A stretch of 64,000 nt of DNA from Phalacrocorax aristotelis (lineage: Eukaryota > Chordata > Aves > Suliformes > Phalacrocoracidae), in the NCBI RefSeq assembly GCF_949628215.1, contig NC_134278.1, positions 41,227,691-41,291,690 on the forward strand, in the 5' to 3' direction. Shown here piece by piece: positions 12,321 through 25,700 of this stretch (position 1 is the stretch's first letter; the number at the start of each line of letters is the position of its first letter). Below the pieces are notes generated by a model. The model worked only from the letters and a program-made list of their open reading frames with translations. It did not search any database and was not told the DNA's origin. The translations under genes and the position numbers were made by a program.

Positions 12321-15300
12321 TTTTTAAGGATGTTAGTAGCATGTAATGGATTTTATACAATTTAGATGTTTTTATACTCAGTATTTTTTCAGTAGCTTCT
12401 TCCTCAAGACTTAGCCTGTAGCTCATAATGCTCAAAAGCCAAAGAGAATAGGCTGGCAGGAGACTGGGTATCGGACCGGTTTACAACAAAACATGTATAC
12501 AGAGATAGCAAAATGAGAAAGGTAATGCAGAAGATATCAGGGAGAAAACAAAAGAAACAGTCTGTTGATGTCTTTTTCAAATGTAGCCGTTTGAAGATAT
12601 GTATGAGATAATGTGCAAATATTAATACAGTGGGAAATCAAGTGGGATGTCAACCATGTGCCACCATATCAGAGGAGCCCGAAAGAATTTCCCAACCTAG
12701 CTTATTTCTCATTTTCCACACAGCTGAAATGGGTGAAGGTGATGTGTTTGTCCTCAATTAAGTAAATTAATATGTAGCTATCGATAAATATTTAGAATCT
12801 GAATGAGAATTTTTGGTGTTAACACTCCAATTTCCCCATTGAACAGGACACAGATGAAGCTGCAGCAACAAAAATCATGATGTAATAATGTCATGTACAT
12901 CATTCAGTACAAAAATGGAAAAACCTCAAAGTTCAATTTAAGAAAAAATATTCTGCAGTGACTATTGCATATGACAGGGACAGTAAATATGTCATTAAAG
13001 CAAATTGTTGCTACTGTATATCATGACCTGTTTAGGGTTATTTTCTTTAATTCTTCATCTGATGATGCATATAAAAATGGAGGGAGTTTCTTTAAAATGT
13101 CTTTTAAAAATTGCTGCAGTGCTTTCACAGAATGACCCCCCTTAGTACAAAACTTTATCACAGGAGTGCAATTTCACATGCAAGAAAACCCAGATTTTTT
13201 GTTTTAATGAGAGAAAAAGTTACATCACAAAACATGAGATCTCCAATAATCCATTTGAATTATGCTTTATCAGAGTAGTTTGCTCCTGTCAATTAGACTT
13301 CCATGCTAATGCACAGCACGTCTGTAATCACAGAATTTTAGAAAGACATCCCAGCTCTGTAACATTTTAAATAGCCGTGTTCTAGTGCATGCTCAAGGAT
13401 GCAATTTAACTCTTCAAAGAATCCATTAAGTACTGTGGGCTGCTGCCTACTGAATTGCAGAGATTTCCTCAACTACAACACGTTGTTGGAACCAATGTTT
13501 TCTAGTTATTCAGCTCCTGACTTTAAAGTGTCTACGGGATACTAAATTGGTTTGGGTTTATTCTAAAGCAGTGTTTTAAAGAGATGTGGCTAGTTCAGTA
13601 ATGGTCCCTACTACATCTAGGCAACTCTGATGATATATGAAAATGGAGACTCACAGTTCAGGTATTTTGGAAATACTGCACTAGTCAGGAAGCGATTACT
13701 TCTTGCACAATTTCTAATCTTAAAAAAGGTATCTCAACAGTGCCTTGTCAGAATTGCCTCTCTAGCACATGGAGTATTTAATCCCTTTAAAATAAAAACT
13801 AGAATGTCAATAAAATTTAAAAGAAAATGCAAGAGGTGTGAAATTATATGTTCTTAAAAAAAACCAAAACCCCAAACAGAACAAAACAACCTTGCATGCC
13901 TCACTCAGTGCTCAATCACTTCAGCTAGAAATGAAGATCTGAGGTACTAAGTAGAAAATGGTTACTCAAAAGTGAAACATGCAAATCATCACCTAAACTG
14001 AAAATACCAAAGTTAAACAGTAAAACTAATGCATTTTTAAAAATGCTGTCAGTTTTATAATTAAACATATTTTAAACATAAGTAATCTGATAAAAATTAC
14101 GCTTACTCTGATAATTCCAGTTAGAAGTTTTATATGTTAGCTAAAGTCACCTTCACTAAATTATGCAACACAATCTATGCCAAATACTGGAGCAGACTAC
14201 AAGATCTAACTTAATTGCCTTAAATAAGTTGATAGTCTATAAATACAAGGGTATGCATGACTACACAGAACTCAGGCCAAATATATGGAAACTACATTCT
14301 TTAGTTATGATTCATACCATAGCCAGTATGATGAGATACTTTTTTTTAAAAAAAGCCACCCAAAAAACAAGTGTCTGGTCCAGCCTGGTAAGTGTTCCTT
14401 GTCCCACATAGTCACCTATAGCTGAAGGAGTGAAGGGAGGAGGACAGATATTGTGACCCAATGCGGGGTCTCAACAAAATGAAAGACAAATGCGTGGCCA
14501 GAAATTACGGCAGCCCTTCAATGGAAGTCCTGTGGACTGGAGAGCTGTCAAAATATGGTTCTTACCCACCATTGCTGTGGTGGACTCTGAAGATAGCTTT
14601 GCATTAGTTTAACTTAGGGATCAGTCAGAAGAGCTGCCCTCACCTGACACGTGGTGGCAGTACTGAAAGGAATTTGAACTTTCTGTATTTTTGAAGCACT
14701 GTCATTATCCTGCACAATGTCACCAGGACTGGTACTTTTGGCTATGCTCGATGTTTCTCACCTTCCTGAGCACCTAGAACTGCATTACTTATCAAGTGAG
14801 CCTTGTTGGAGCTGAGCTCTATTGACTAGCACCTTCTTCTGAGAACTCCATATATACTCAATAGACTAATGCCAAAAGAGCCTATTTGTTCCAAAAGATA
14901 AGTCACGTGCACCAGGCAGTAGTGAAGGTAATGGAAACTGCTGGTCTCCCTTCTGGTAGATGTTTGTGTAGAGTGCCTTTTCATTCACACCAACTGGTTT
15001 TCCCAGATCGTGTATTCAGTATAGTACTACAGGCTCAAGATGCGTCAGTAACTCTGCATTTGCATTCAAACGACAACTGAATTTAGACTTGCTTAGAGCA
15101 GGTTAAACCCCTCCTTGTTCAAGAGAAGCCACCAAACACTGGGGGCTCTTAACTCACTGACAGACATGCAGCATTATGCCTTACCTTGGCTAAGAGAAAA
15201 CTTTCAAATTCCATCTTCCTTTCCGTCTCCAGAGCTGTCTCAGCAAGGGGCAGATCAGTTATGAATGAGTGAGGTGTAGCTCCCCTTACCTGTTTCTGGT

Positions 15301-15625
15301 GTATGGCAAGCTGCCCCCCATTCAGGTCAAGCTCTTCCCACTCCCAAGAGCTGCCGACAACACTGCTAGACCACGTGTGCAATTGGTTTGCGGTGGGAAT
15401 GGGAGGAAAAAAAAAGAGTTGCTCTTTCGACTAGAAACTATGATTTTGTATCACTAATTAAAGAAAACCAGAGAATACAGAACTCAGAAAGTAAGTTTTA
15501 CTTCTTTTTATGTTTGAGAGTGCTCTGCTGTCCTGGCTGACCCTACGGCAAGTCTGCCCACATTCAATATTAAAATAAAAAGTAGTGATGTATGCCAATT
15601 ACTACAGCAGGTGGATTGTCCAGTC
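12321..15625. other. AT-rich noncoding sequence, possibly distal RRAGD 3' UTR plus spacer
   Basis: No coding exon or repeat was recognised. AATAAA hexamers on the minus strand occur near 13,555 and 15,650. If the distal one is used, the RRAGD 3' UTR would be about 3 kb, a length not unusual for this gene in mammals. Which one is used cannot be decided from sequence. Open frames such as 13,630-13,857 look random. Confidence 0.45.
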
Positions 15626-16637
15626 TTCATTTTAATGGTCTTTTTTTTTATTTCAGTCACAGACGTACCCCTATTAGAAGGAAACAGAACCCAGTGCTCA
15701 CATCTTTAGGACTTTCTATAAGAACATCAGAACATCAGGGTGGAAATACATACAGGTTCTTCATTGTGCCAACTCTAGATGTGCAGGATCTCAAAACAAA
15801 CTTAGCAATGCAAATTCAACCTTTCAGATACAACACCTTCCTCTGAAGCCTTATAAAAATACCAGTGCAACATAGAGCCATTTTACAAAACAATTATCTT
15901 TATAGAAAGGTATTTTAGTGGTATATGCTGAGGTAAATAATAAAAACAGACCCAAGAGAGGGCATGACCAGTGTTATGGAGAACTCCGGATGAAATTTGG
16001 CCAAAAGCCTTTTTTATAAAAGCTAATATTTACCTACCAGTTATGATCCCTGGTAAGGTGCTTATTGCTGTAATACTTCAAAATTATTCTTCACTTTACA
16101 AATTGAAAAATATACGAAATTAGATCTGTATGAATGTTAGGTATTAGCTGTCACAAATTTTAGAAGGCATTGTACCAAGTTTTCTCAATTGTTTACTAAC
16201 CAATTTGATTGTAGCAGGTAAATAAACTACAGCATACATTTTACCTGGCACCATGCATCAAAATCACCATAAAAACTAAGTTTATCAAAGTCCAACTCCA
16301 CAAGTAAAACATGAAAAAGTGCAAATTATGTACCCAGTATTTCTGTCACAGCTGTTTTTTCTTAATATGGCATGAAAAAAGGTTTACAGCATATATTAAG
16401 AAAATTCTTACAAGTGTTCACCTCAATGCTTATATATACAACATTTTGCTCAAAGTGCTCACTATATGAAAAAAACTGATTGGATAAAAATATTTAAACA
16501 GTGCTTTCTGAACGTTCAGGGAAAATTCATATAATACATCAGTCCCATTTGTTTTCCTCTTCACTCAGTGCAATGAGATGCAGAAGTCACATCAACTTCA
16601 CGAAAACTTTGCTTGCCACATTTCCAGAAGACCTCAG
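15626..16637 (-). other. RRAGD: RRAGD 3' UTR (minimum extent, if the proximal poly(A) site is used)
   Basis: AT-rich sequence directly downstream of the stop codon with no further open frame of note. The lower limit assumes cleavage about 20 bp past the AATAAA at 15,652-15,647; use of the site near 13,555 would make it about 3 kb. Confidence 0.45.
15647..15652 (-). terminator. RRAGD: Candidate RRAGD poly(A) signal AATAAA
   Basis: The minus strand carries AATAAA at 15,652-15,647, about 985 bp downstream of the RRAGD stop codon, with an ATTAAA at 15,636-15,631 just beyond. No obvious GU-rich element follows, so use of this site is uncertain. Another AATAAA lies near 13,555. Confidence 0.3.
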
Positions 16638-16789
16638 TTACAGTGGCATTCTTGGTGTCCCATTGGGAGTGGGTCTTTTATTTTTCTGCATGTGGCTTTG
16701 ATGTTTTCGAGATCTTACTACTTTCATTCTTACTTCGAATACTTCTTGTATGGCTTTTCGAAAACAATGGAAATTGTAGTCTATCAACC
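16638..16789 (-). CDS. RRAGD: RRAGD coding exon 7 with stop
   Basis: The acceptor CTGTAG ends at 16,790; 152 nt include the TAA at 16,640-16,638. It encodes [20 protein letters not shown], a basic stretch rich in Lys, Arg, His and Gln, and the tail [10 protein letters not shown]. The last 20 residues diverge most from human (tail TPNGTPRVLL), which is normal for this disordered tail. The same exon continues as 3' UTR below 16,638. Confidence 0.95.
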
Positions 16790-19700
16790 CTACAGAGACA
16801 GAAATGTTTTCCAGATTAATAAAGACATTTATACAAATTAGGTAATGAAAAACTTGCTTATATTCTCTACATTTAGTGAAATACCACCCTGTCTGGAGGT
16901 CATAATCAGTGAATTTTCCAGGCATTTTGTTCTCTGCTAAGCAAAAGCACGTTTGATAAATACCAATAATTCAGAGAGCATTATAGTTTCATACTATGTC
17001 CGATATTAAATATACTTATTAGTCTTAAGAGAAAACAAATAGAAGTTCATTGGCAAATAACAGAGCCTTAACTTAACAAAGAGCTTTGGAGAAGTGCTCA
17101 GTATACTACAATAAAAAAGCTTTCATAAAATATGGTGTCATTTTGTATATTTGCTTTACAGAACAACTGTGATAAAATAAGTAACATCTAGTAAATAAAG
17201 AATTTTCATTATTTTGACAATGCACAAGCCTTGAAATGGATACTTCATAGAAATATTACCAAAGAACAGCCAGCTATATTTCATCTCACACTGTAATTGA
17301 AAAATAACACAAAAGACAAGCTGTTAGATTACATACATACGTAATAGGCAGATAATATTACCATGTGAGTGGGCTTGATGTGATCCCACAGAAAAGCTGG
17401 AAAGCCATATTGGTAGTCAATTGGAAGACTTACTGGGTGCTACAGTTGTGTCATACTGCAATACGATTTTAGAACTTTGGTACTGAGCTTATGACCTTAT
17501 TCAAAGTTAATGCCATAAGCTTACTTAACTCAAATACTCCAGTATTTTCCACTTCAATTCCCCTAACAGGAGATGATACATATTTTAAGTGTTTTAAATC
17601 CAGCATGTTAGACTGATTTTTTTTTTCCAGGCATTATCTTCCCTCTCCCTTGAGCTCAGACAAAATATTATGTGGATATCACCAGGCACCAAAAGCTAAT
17701 CTGCATAATACTAGAACTGTACTGTTGAAGAGTACAGGCTACAGCACTAAGTGTCCCAAACTATGTAGACAGAACAACCTGACATAGTTGTGGACAAACC
17801 CTAACGGGTGTTTATTCAACATAGTGTCTTTTCTGAAACAGTGCTGTTAGTAGGTAAGTCAGAGTAACACTTCTTACACTTACAACAAAAAAAAAGAGAA
17901 AGTGACCACATCTAACATTCATAGATTATAAAGGCACTACCGGTATTAAAGAGAAATTCAAGCAGTTGAAGTTCTATAAAATAAAAGCTAAATAGCCTGT
18001 CAAACAGCCCAGCAGACATGGTATGAGTACTGCACTCACAAACACACCAACACTGACTGGTGAATTAATATCGCAAGATGGGGGCACAAGCCCACATGAT
18101 GGCTCATTCTTCCACTGCTCAGTTCTGGTCTCAGGTCATTTCACTAAAACCAGTAATTCAGTGAACATCATGCCAGTGAGCAGGGTGATCTTGAACTAAG
18201 CTTTCCATATTGACCTTGACCAAGGTCAGAGAGAGAACCAAGAAATTTTATGCACTTCAGCTACAAAATATGAAAGCCATCTAGTTCCCAAACATGCAGC
18301 TTTTCAAAAGCCTCCTTTCAGAGATGAGAAAAGCAAGAACATCTTTGTATCAGCCAACTTCAGTAATATTCCCTCAGTTATGGCATGCAAGCTGTTCCAA
18401 ATGTGTATGCTGGCACCAACAGGTACAAATCAATGTTAGCCAAGATAAACTGACACATTCTACTGTTGCAGATGGAAGCTTTCATATGCTTTCATATCAG
18501 AAAGCTGTCAAATACATTTATGATTTCATCTTATCTTAATGCCAGCACAAATACATCATGCCTTTAAACATGTTATGTAAGCTCTATCAAGCTGTACTTA
18601 CCTTGAATATTTGTGATACAGCTAGAGACTGTGATCAGCCAATGACAACCACAGTTATTCATTAACTTGCTAATACAAGGGAAAAGTAATACAATACTAG
18701 AAAAGGGAAAAATACCTTTTCTCTCAAAGCTTTCTTCTCTGACAAAACAAACAAGAGCAAGGAATTTTGTCACCTCTTTTAAATAAAGGACAGTTGTATT
18801 GTTCAGTTTTATGATTGCCATTGATTCTTTGTCGTAAGGAGTTCCAGAGCCATCATCTTTAAGCCTAAGGGGCAATATTGAAACGAACAAACAAACAAGA
18901 AAAGATAATCCACCAGATAAGCTAATAAAAGTACTCCCACATTCGTTCTTTCACCAGATAATCTCAAAATTTACAAGATTTTCTTTTTAACCTCTCAGGC
19001 AGACTCTTCTTCAAACTACACACTATGTAGTTTATACTATGTAAACTAAGACGACATGAAGATTAAATTATTTATCCAATCACACACCAAATCTTAGATC
19101 TGGGCTAGAAATTAGATTGATAGTACCTGAACTGGAACCTTATTTTTTTCCTCTATTAGTTGCCAACCATTTACCACAAGGTTATCTGTTTTCTTTTAAT
19201 CAATGCACCATATTATGACTTTATCTAAAACATGTGAACCTGTAAGTCTGTCCTGATAATTCCAAATCTAGTAACCTTGCTTGAGCAGTGGCAGCTGACT
19301 GCTAGTTTAAGCCATCATGAGACTTTCCTCATGACATGTTGGCTTTTGCAACATCATATAATGAAAAGAGATGTCTTCTTCACAGATGATGTGTCATGAT
19401 GATCACTGTATTAGTTTTATAACCTGTAATTTTACCTTCATTCCTGAATGCACACACAGATCTTGTCAAATGGTTAGCTATCACCAACCTCCCAGACTAA
19501 TTAGTAGCGAAAGTATATTAAACTAGCCAGTTCCACAGATGCTCCAGGAACAGAGGATAAGAAATGAATTGTAATAACATGTCTATAGCTAAAAACATGA
19601 CAAGCAGATTTCTGGTGATAAATACTAAATAGTTACACAAAGACAGTGGCAGAGTGACATTTTATGAATAGATTGCCCCATCAAGTGGTGTTGTACAGAT

Positions 19701-22700
19701 AATAATTAAACGTATAGTCTTTCAATCTATACAGCAGCATCTTTCTCTGTATAGAAAAAAAAATGCCACAGGACCAGCATCCTTTACGGTATACCTCTGT
19801 AAAACACAAGTTCTTGTACAGGTATGGACATGACTAACTCCAAAAGCTGAAACATACAGCAGTATATACAAACTTTCAGAAAGGTATTCAACAATTTATT
19901 GTTCTTTTGTAGTTCTAGTGCTTAGTGCACTTCTGCACTAGGATTCTCCCTCGTACCTTCTCCAAGAGTGCAATAAGTCAATGGGTAAGAATGCAAGGCT
20001 CCCAAAGACTACCACACTCTAAGCATGCTGCGGTTTAGCCTCCAAGTCTATGCATCTTAACGCAGTAATTCTTAACGTGCCCCTGCCTTTCCCAGGAAAG
20101 GCTGGCATTACATTCGGCCAGGGCCAAGCTATTTAAAACGTAACTTGCAAGGAGATGTACATGCTACCCCAGGAGATCTCTAGTTGCTAATGTGTAAGCA
20201 GGGGAAACTGGAAAAAAAAAATCAAAACAAACCCCACAAAGGTCATGTAGAGAAAAGAGGATGAAGAGAAAACTGAAGCAAGAGTGAACAACTCTCTGAG
20301 GCCAGGAGGGATCATTAGCTATTAAAGTAAACAAAACTAAATATGGCCTCACTTTTTTTTTTTTTTAAATGGCAGCCATCCTTCAGGTGAATTTGTCCCC
20401 GGGGAACACAAAATTAATGGTAATTTTTGCCTTTTTATTTTAGGTTGGTTACTTCCCAGTCCTTCCTCCACATAAAATTATTAGCACAGAAAGAGGAAGG
20501 TGTTCACAAAAGAGGTTGGGCAGGGAACAGTGCTCGTTGCTGGCAGGGGGTCTGTACCTCAGAGGCCTGCTGTTTCCTCCTCCTCCCCTGTCCCAACAAA
20601 TTACACATTCTCATTATTGTTTATACCCCCATAATTCTAATCTTGAGAGGCCATTCAGATTCTAGGTACACAGTTTTATGAAAAACATTAACAATTTACT
20701 TACCCATATATACAAGAAATGTCAATCACAACATCTATCATATCACAGCAGAGCTCGTAAGTTTGCATGTCCACTGGAGTACTGTCTGTTGCAATATAGA
20801 TCTTACTGACTACATCAAATAAAAATGCTTTTTCAATCCCAGAATTCTATTTAGGAAAAAAAGAAAGAAATATAAAACAGAAGCCATGTCTTCAAATTAA
20901 TACCAAGCTTTTTTGTTCCCCTATTTGCCTGCTATACATAAAGCTAGGCTGAAGAAATGGAAGTTAAACTGCAATCAAGCTCATTTTGAAAGAGCTGTAC
21001 ATACAGCACTGTCGTATTCGTAGCAGCCCATGAAGCTCAAGACCTTCCAACAGTTTCTGCCTCTGAGCAGCCATAACACCGTTACACTCCCAAACTTCCC
21101 CCCTCTGGAAAACATCTGGAGGGATAACATTTATTTTCAGTGGAAAATGCAGGGGAGGGGGGAAGGGGGAATCTTCTAAGATTAAGCTTTTGGGGTTTTG
21201 ATTTTAACAACAGACATGAAAACAGAGCTGAAATGTAAAGTAAGAAGATAGAAACAAGGAAAAGAAGAAGATGATGGACAAAGGCGGCAGCAGTGTTCAG
21301 GAACTAATTTCTCAAGGAAATTGATAAATTGTCTCATTGGGTTCTGTAGCTGTTATACTGTCTGGTTCCTTAGAACATCTTTTAGGATCACAGGAGAAGG
21401 ACCAGTATTTTGGTGGTGCTGTTTCAGTTTTCCTGTAGCATTGGTGGTTAAAGCCGTGTTTATAATGCTAAGGCTTGCTAAGGTGACAGCAGCTATGTTC
21501 CTGTCATCCTGCCAAGCCGATTAAGACTCTCTCCATACTGGAGATGTATCGTATTTGCAGCTCTCAGAGGCTAGCCAAGAATGCTAGCTCATACTCTTTG
21601 TGTAGATAAGTAAACTGCTGTAAGCCTCTGCTTCCTGGGAAAAAAAACAAGAGGAAAAAATGTGTACTGTTTAACTGAAAACAGTAGCTTTACTTGCTGA
21701 TACCAAGGGACTGAACCTGGGCAGCTGTCCCAGCATGAACACAAAGGGCAAGTTCCCAGTACTGCTAAAGCTCAAGCTATAAAATATGCTTCAGAATCCA
21801 CCTATACAAGGCAAAGAAACAACTTTCTCCCATCAAAACAAATTTTCTCCATATATGGGCTTCCCTTTTTAATATGGTTTGGGACTGCTGCCACAGCAGT
21901 TTTGTAACTACCAAAACACACACTGAAAACCCCTAACAAGTTTTAATAGCTTCAGCTTCCTTTGTAGTTACAAAACTTTTCCTTTTTCTCCTTCTTTCCT
22001 AAGTCAACTATTTAACACATAGTTAAGAGAGTAATGTGACCCCCCCACTTTCCAAATTTCTTGAAAAAAAGTAGAAAAATTTTAACCCTAGGTAAGTTAT
22101 TGAACAACAGCCACCAGTATTTTGGGCATTTTCTTCTTAAAGAGGCTTAATTCTGCCACCATCACATCCACAACTAAGGCTGGAAACACCCATCAATAAT
22201 ACCAGAAGATAGAAGTGAATTTCTTGCATTTCATTATGGAAAAGACTCTATGAGTGGCACATTTCAGTAATTCATTAATAAAAAAAATATTCAAAACAAG
22301 GTATACACCACGTGTAACTTAGGTACTGAAGCACATGATGTACAAGGAGAGACTTGGAGAACTGGTTTGTTCAGCCTGAAGAAGAGAATCATTGCTATCT
22401 ACTAATACCTAATGTAAGGCTGCACAGAAGATGAAGGCAAAGCCTTCTCAGAGCTACAGTGTTGAAGGACAAGAGGCAAAAGGCACAAGCTGGAATTCTG
22501 ACTTGATACAAGGAAAAAAAACCAAAACCAGTTTAGCATGAGAGTGGTGAAGCACCTGGAGTGTGATGACCTGAGTGGCTCTAGAGTTTCTATCCTTGAA
22601 GATACAGAAAGCTGGACTGGACCCAGCCATGAGCAACCTGCTCTAACTGGCCTGACTCCGAGCAGCAGCTGACCTCTAAAGGTCCCCTTCCAACTACATG

Positions 22701-25700
22701 GCTCTATGAGTCTACATTTTTTGAGCACCAAGAACAAAAATCATGCATATTTATTTTGGTTAATCTGGCTACATGTGATAGTTCCGTAATATTAATTTTT
22801 AAATTATAATTCTGACAGCACCTCACATAGTTCAACAGATACTGTCAAATAAGATTAATCACAAGATCCACCTGTAAATATCATATAAGTATATAGCCAT
22901 AATTCATTGCCAAAATACATATTTGAAAATACAAATCATTTTAGACAAAAGAAGTTGGAACTCAAGCCCTGTAGTATCATTCATGAGGAGTCAATTATAA
23001 AATTTTGTATTACATAGAGACATGGTGGTAATTTCAGCTATACAGGTAAGATGTACCTTAAATTATTAAAATGCCAGTGACAATATAATAATAACATTTA
23101 ACAATGAGAAGTGTTTTTTCCACCTCAGAACTCTGGCTGCTGCAGCTTGCCTGTATTTGCAATGACAGTTTGAAAGGTTTTAATCTTGAGATATTTGTCA
23201 TGCCAGCAGTTGTGCTTGCTGGTAAGGGCAGAGCTTTGTGTCTTAACTGTGCTTATTTTCAGCTGAAACTAATACATCATGGTAGGACCTGCTCAGAAGC
23301 TGGCATGTATTTGCTTCTGTCAAACTTTGTATGGTGACGGAAACCTCAGTGAAAGGGTAGGATGGACTGCCAGGAGTAGTAACCACTGAACTGTACCGAC
23401 ATGACTTCACAGATTTCACTTGCCAGGGTTTTCAGTACAACTTTAACTGAAAAAGCAAAGGATTTGCCAGAATGTTTGTGATGAAATTGCTCAAGGAAAA
23501 AAAAAAAAATCAGTATAAACAATAATTACAAGTCACAAAAAAACAGGAAACAGCAGACAAAAAACCACTATTCAAAGAGACATTATATCATTAACGCTCA
23601 GTCCAGGAAAACAACAGTAAGAAATCGACTGTTTCTGTGACTAGAGCAGCAGGGTTCCTTATGAGAGAAACAAAGGCCAACAGCTGCCTTATGCAACTGA
23701 ATGAAATGCTGCCATTGATGTCAATGAGAGCAGGGCCAGAATAAGCAATAGCCATCTCTGACACAACCCTACAGTCTGGAAAGGAGATGCAACATGCACT
23801 AGAAGCTCTACCAAGTGCTCTGAATCGATGTAAGAGGACTCCATGGCTAATCTCAACCAAGAGAGTCATTGCGAAAAATCTTCTGCAATGAATATATGAG
23901 TTTTGGATGGGTAAAAACCATGAGGTAGTTGAAAATCAAACCATGTTTCTCAGCTATACTGGGTTTGATAAAGTAGAAGGCAGTTTCTATTCTTTAAATG
24001 GAATGGGTTCAGTAAAACTGGTAGTATTACTCCAGTTCCTAGGTTAGGTAACCGGGCTACCTCTTTCCATCTTGGAAGTATGAAAAGCCAGCCAGAATTT
24101 GGCCCTGAAAAAAGTACTTACAGGATATCAGCAGTCACTTACAGTTAGGAATGGATTTTGGACAGTTATTTAAACAGGTCTTGCAGCTAACAGCAGATTT
24201 AGTGAATGAATTCTAAATACTACATTTGAATTACAGATCATGAAATTTAAATCACTGAATAAACAAAACTGTACTTAATATTATTTTTACTGTGATAACT
24301 CATTGTTTGTTTTTAATGCCTACTTTTTAACATCCCTCAAAAAAAGCCCAACAACCCTAAAAAAAAAGCACATTCCTGTGTCACACTACCTGATTGCTTG
24401 GTAAAGCCACAGTAATTAAGAAACAGACATCCTTCTACATGAAGCTGATAGAGTGTTAGTCAGGTAAGATTTACATGTGTTCTGAATGCCAAACCAACTA
24501 TTATTTTATGCTTTACAAGCAGTTACATTAAAGAACTTAGAAGCAGTATTATCACACTGATTGTTCCTCAAATATACAAAAGCTAACACACCGTGGCACT
24601 ACAAAGTTAGGCAAAAATCCGCTGTAAACTTAAGAGTGATCACAGATCTATTTTTGTAATCGTCAGCTTTTCATGTTGGAAGTCTTCATGGCACAGATGA
24701 AAGCAAATTCTCATGAATATTGCTGCAAAACAAAACTAGAACACCAATACACCCTCATTTTGATATCTAGCACATTGGTTTCCTGAAGTAAGGCATGACC
24801 AAAATCCATGTCCAGATTTGTTGTCACTAAGCTGCTAAAGAGGCACCCACTAATTCCATACAGAGAATGATGTTTAGTCTTCCTGTGGTTGCAAATAGAG
24901 TCATTCCAAGTCTGTCTACAGATAGAAGCTACTCATAAAAACAAACAGCAAGCATGCTGAGGACATAGTGGTGCAGCTACACCTTGCTATAGGTCACTAA
25001 CAAACTGCTCTTTGCTCTATCTGGAGCTAGGAAACAGTCTGAGATTTTCCCCTACTGAACGGGGGAAATAACGTACCTCTCTCACTTTTTTTGGACTTGC
25101 CATCATTTGAAAGACTTGTTCTTCCTTAAAATTACATCTGATATTCTAGATACTATTGGAGCTGCCTTCTGGGTGTTCCAGACACACAAGCAACTGTCAT
25201 CAGTCGTTCAGGAAGCAGCTTGTGCTCGATTCATCTGGTGGTTTGGTACAAATTCTTCATGAACTCCAAACAGTGAGAAGACCCCATACAGAGATCTGAC
25301 TCATGATATGAGTGGCTGCGGTGACTCTGGCACAAGGAGGACTATCATTCAGACAGCCTTCTCTTTAAGACTGTGTAGCATATTCAATATTCAATTGCTC
25401 CAGAACTGTTATCACCCCGTTACCCTTCTGTCCTAAGTGGAGTTCGAGACTGGATGATTACTGGTATACAGTCCAGCCATTTTGGTAGAAACAGATCTTT
25501 GTAACAAACCATTCATTTCAAAATAGCATCATTTGTTGCTTAGTAGTAAGAGAGTAAGTTCTGGAAAGACCTTCCTCTAATCCTAGCTCTCCCTTTCAGC
25601 AACAAATCCAACTTTTCTCTCTCTCTATTTCATACCCTACACTGAGAAACTGCAAAGTCTAATTTTATCTTACAGGCCGTTGAATGATATTAAATTATTT

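Larger units (their letters stand above)
18865..20703 (-). other. RRAGD: RRAGD intron 5
   Basis: About 1.8 kb. It contains a short (CAAA)n tract at 18,881-18,899 and a 14-T run at 20,353-20,366. No exon or transposon was recognised. Confidence 0.9.
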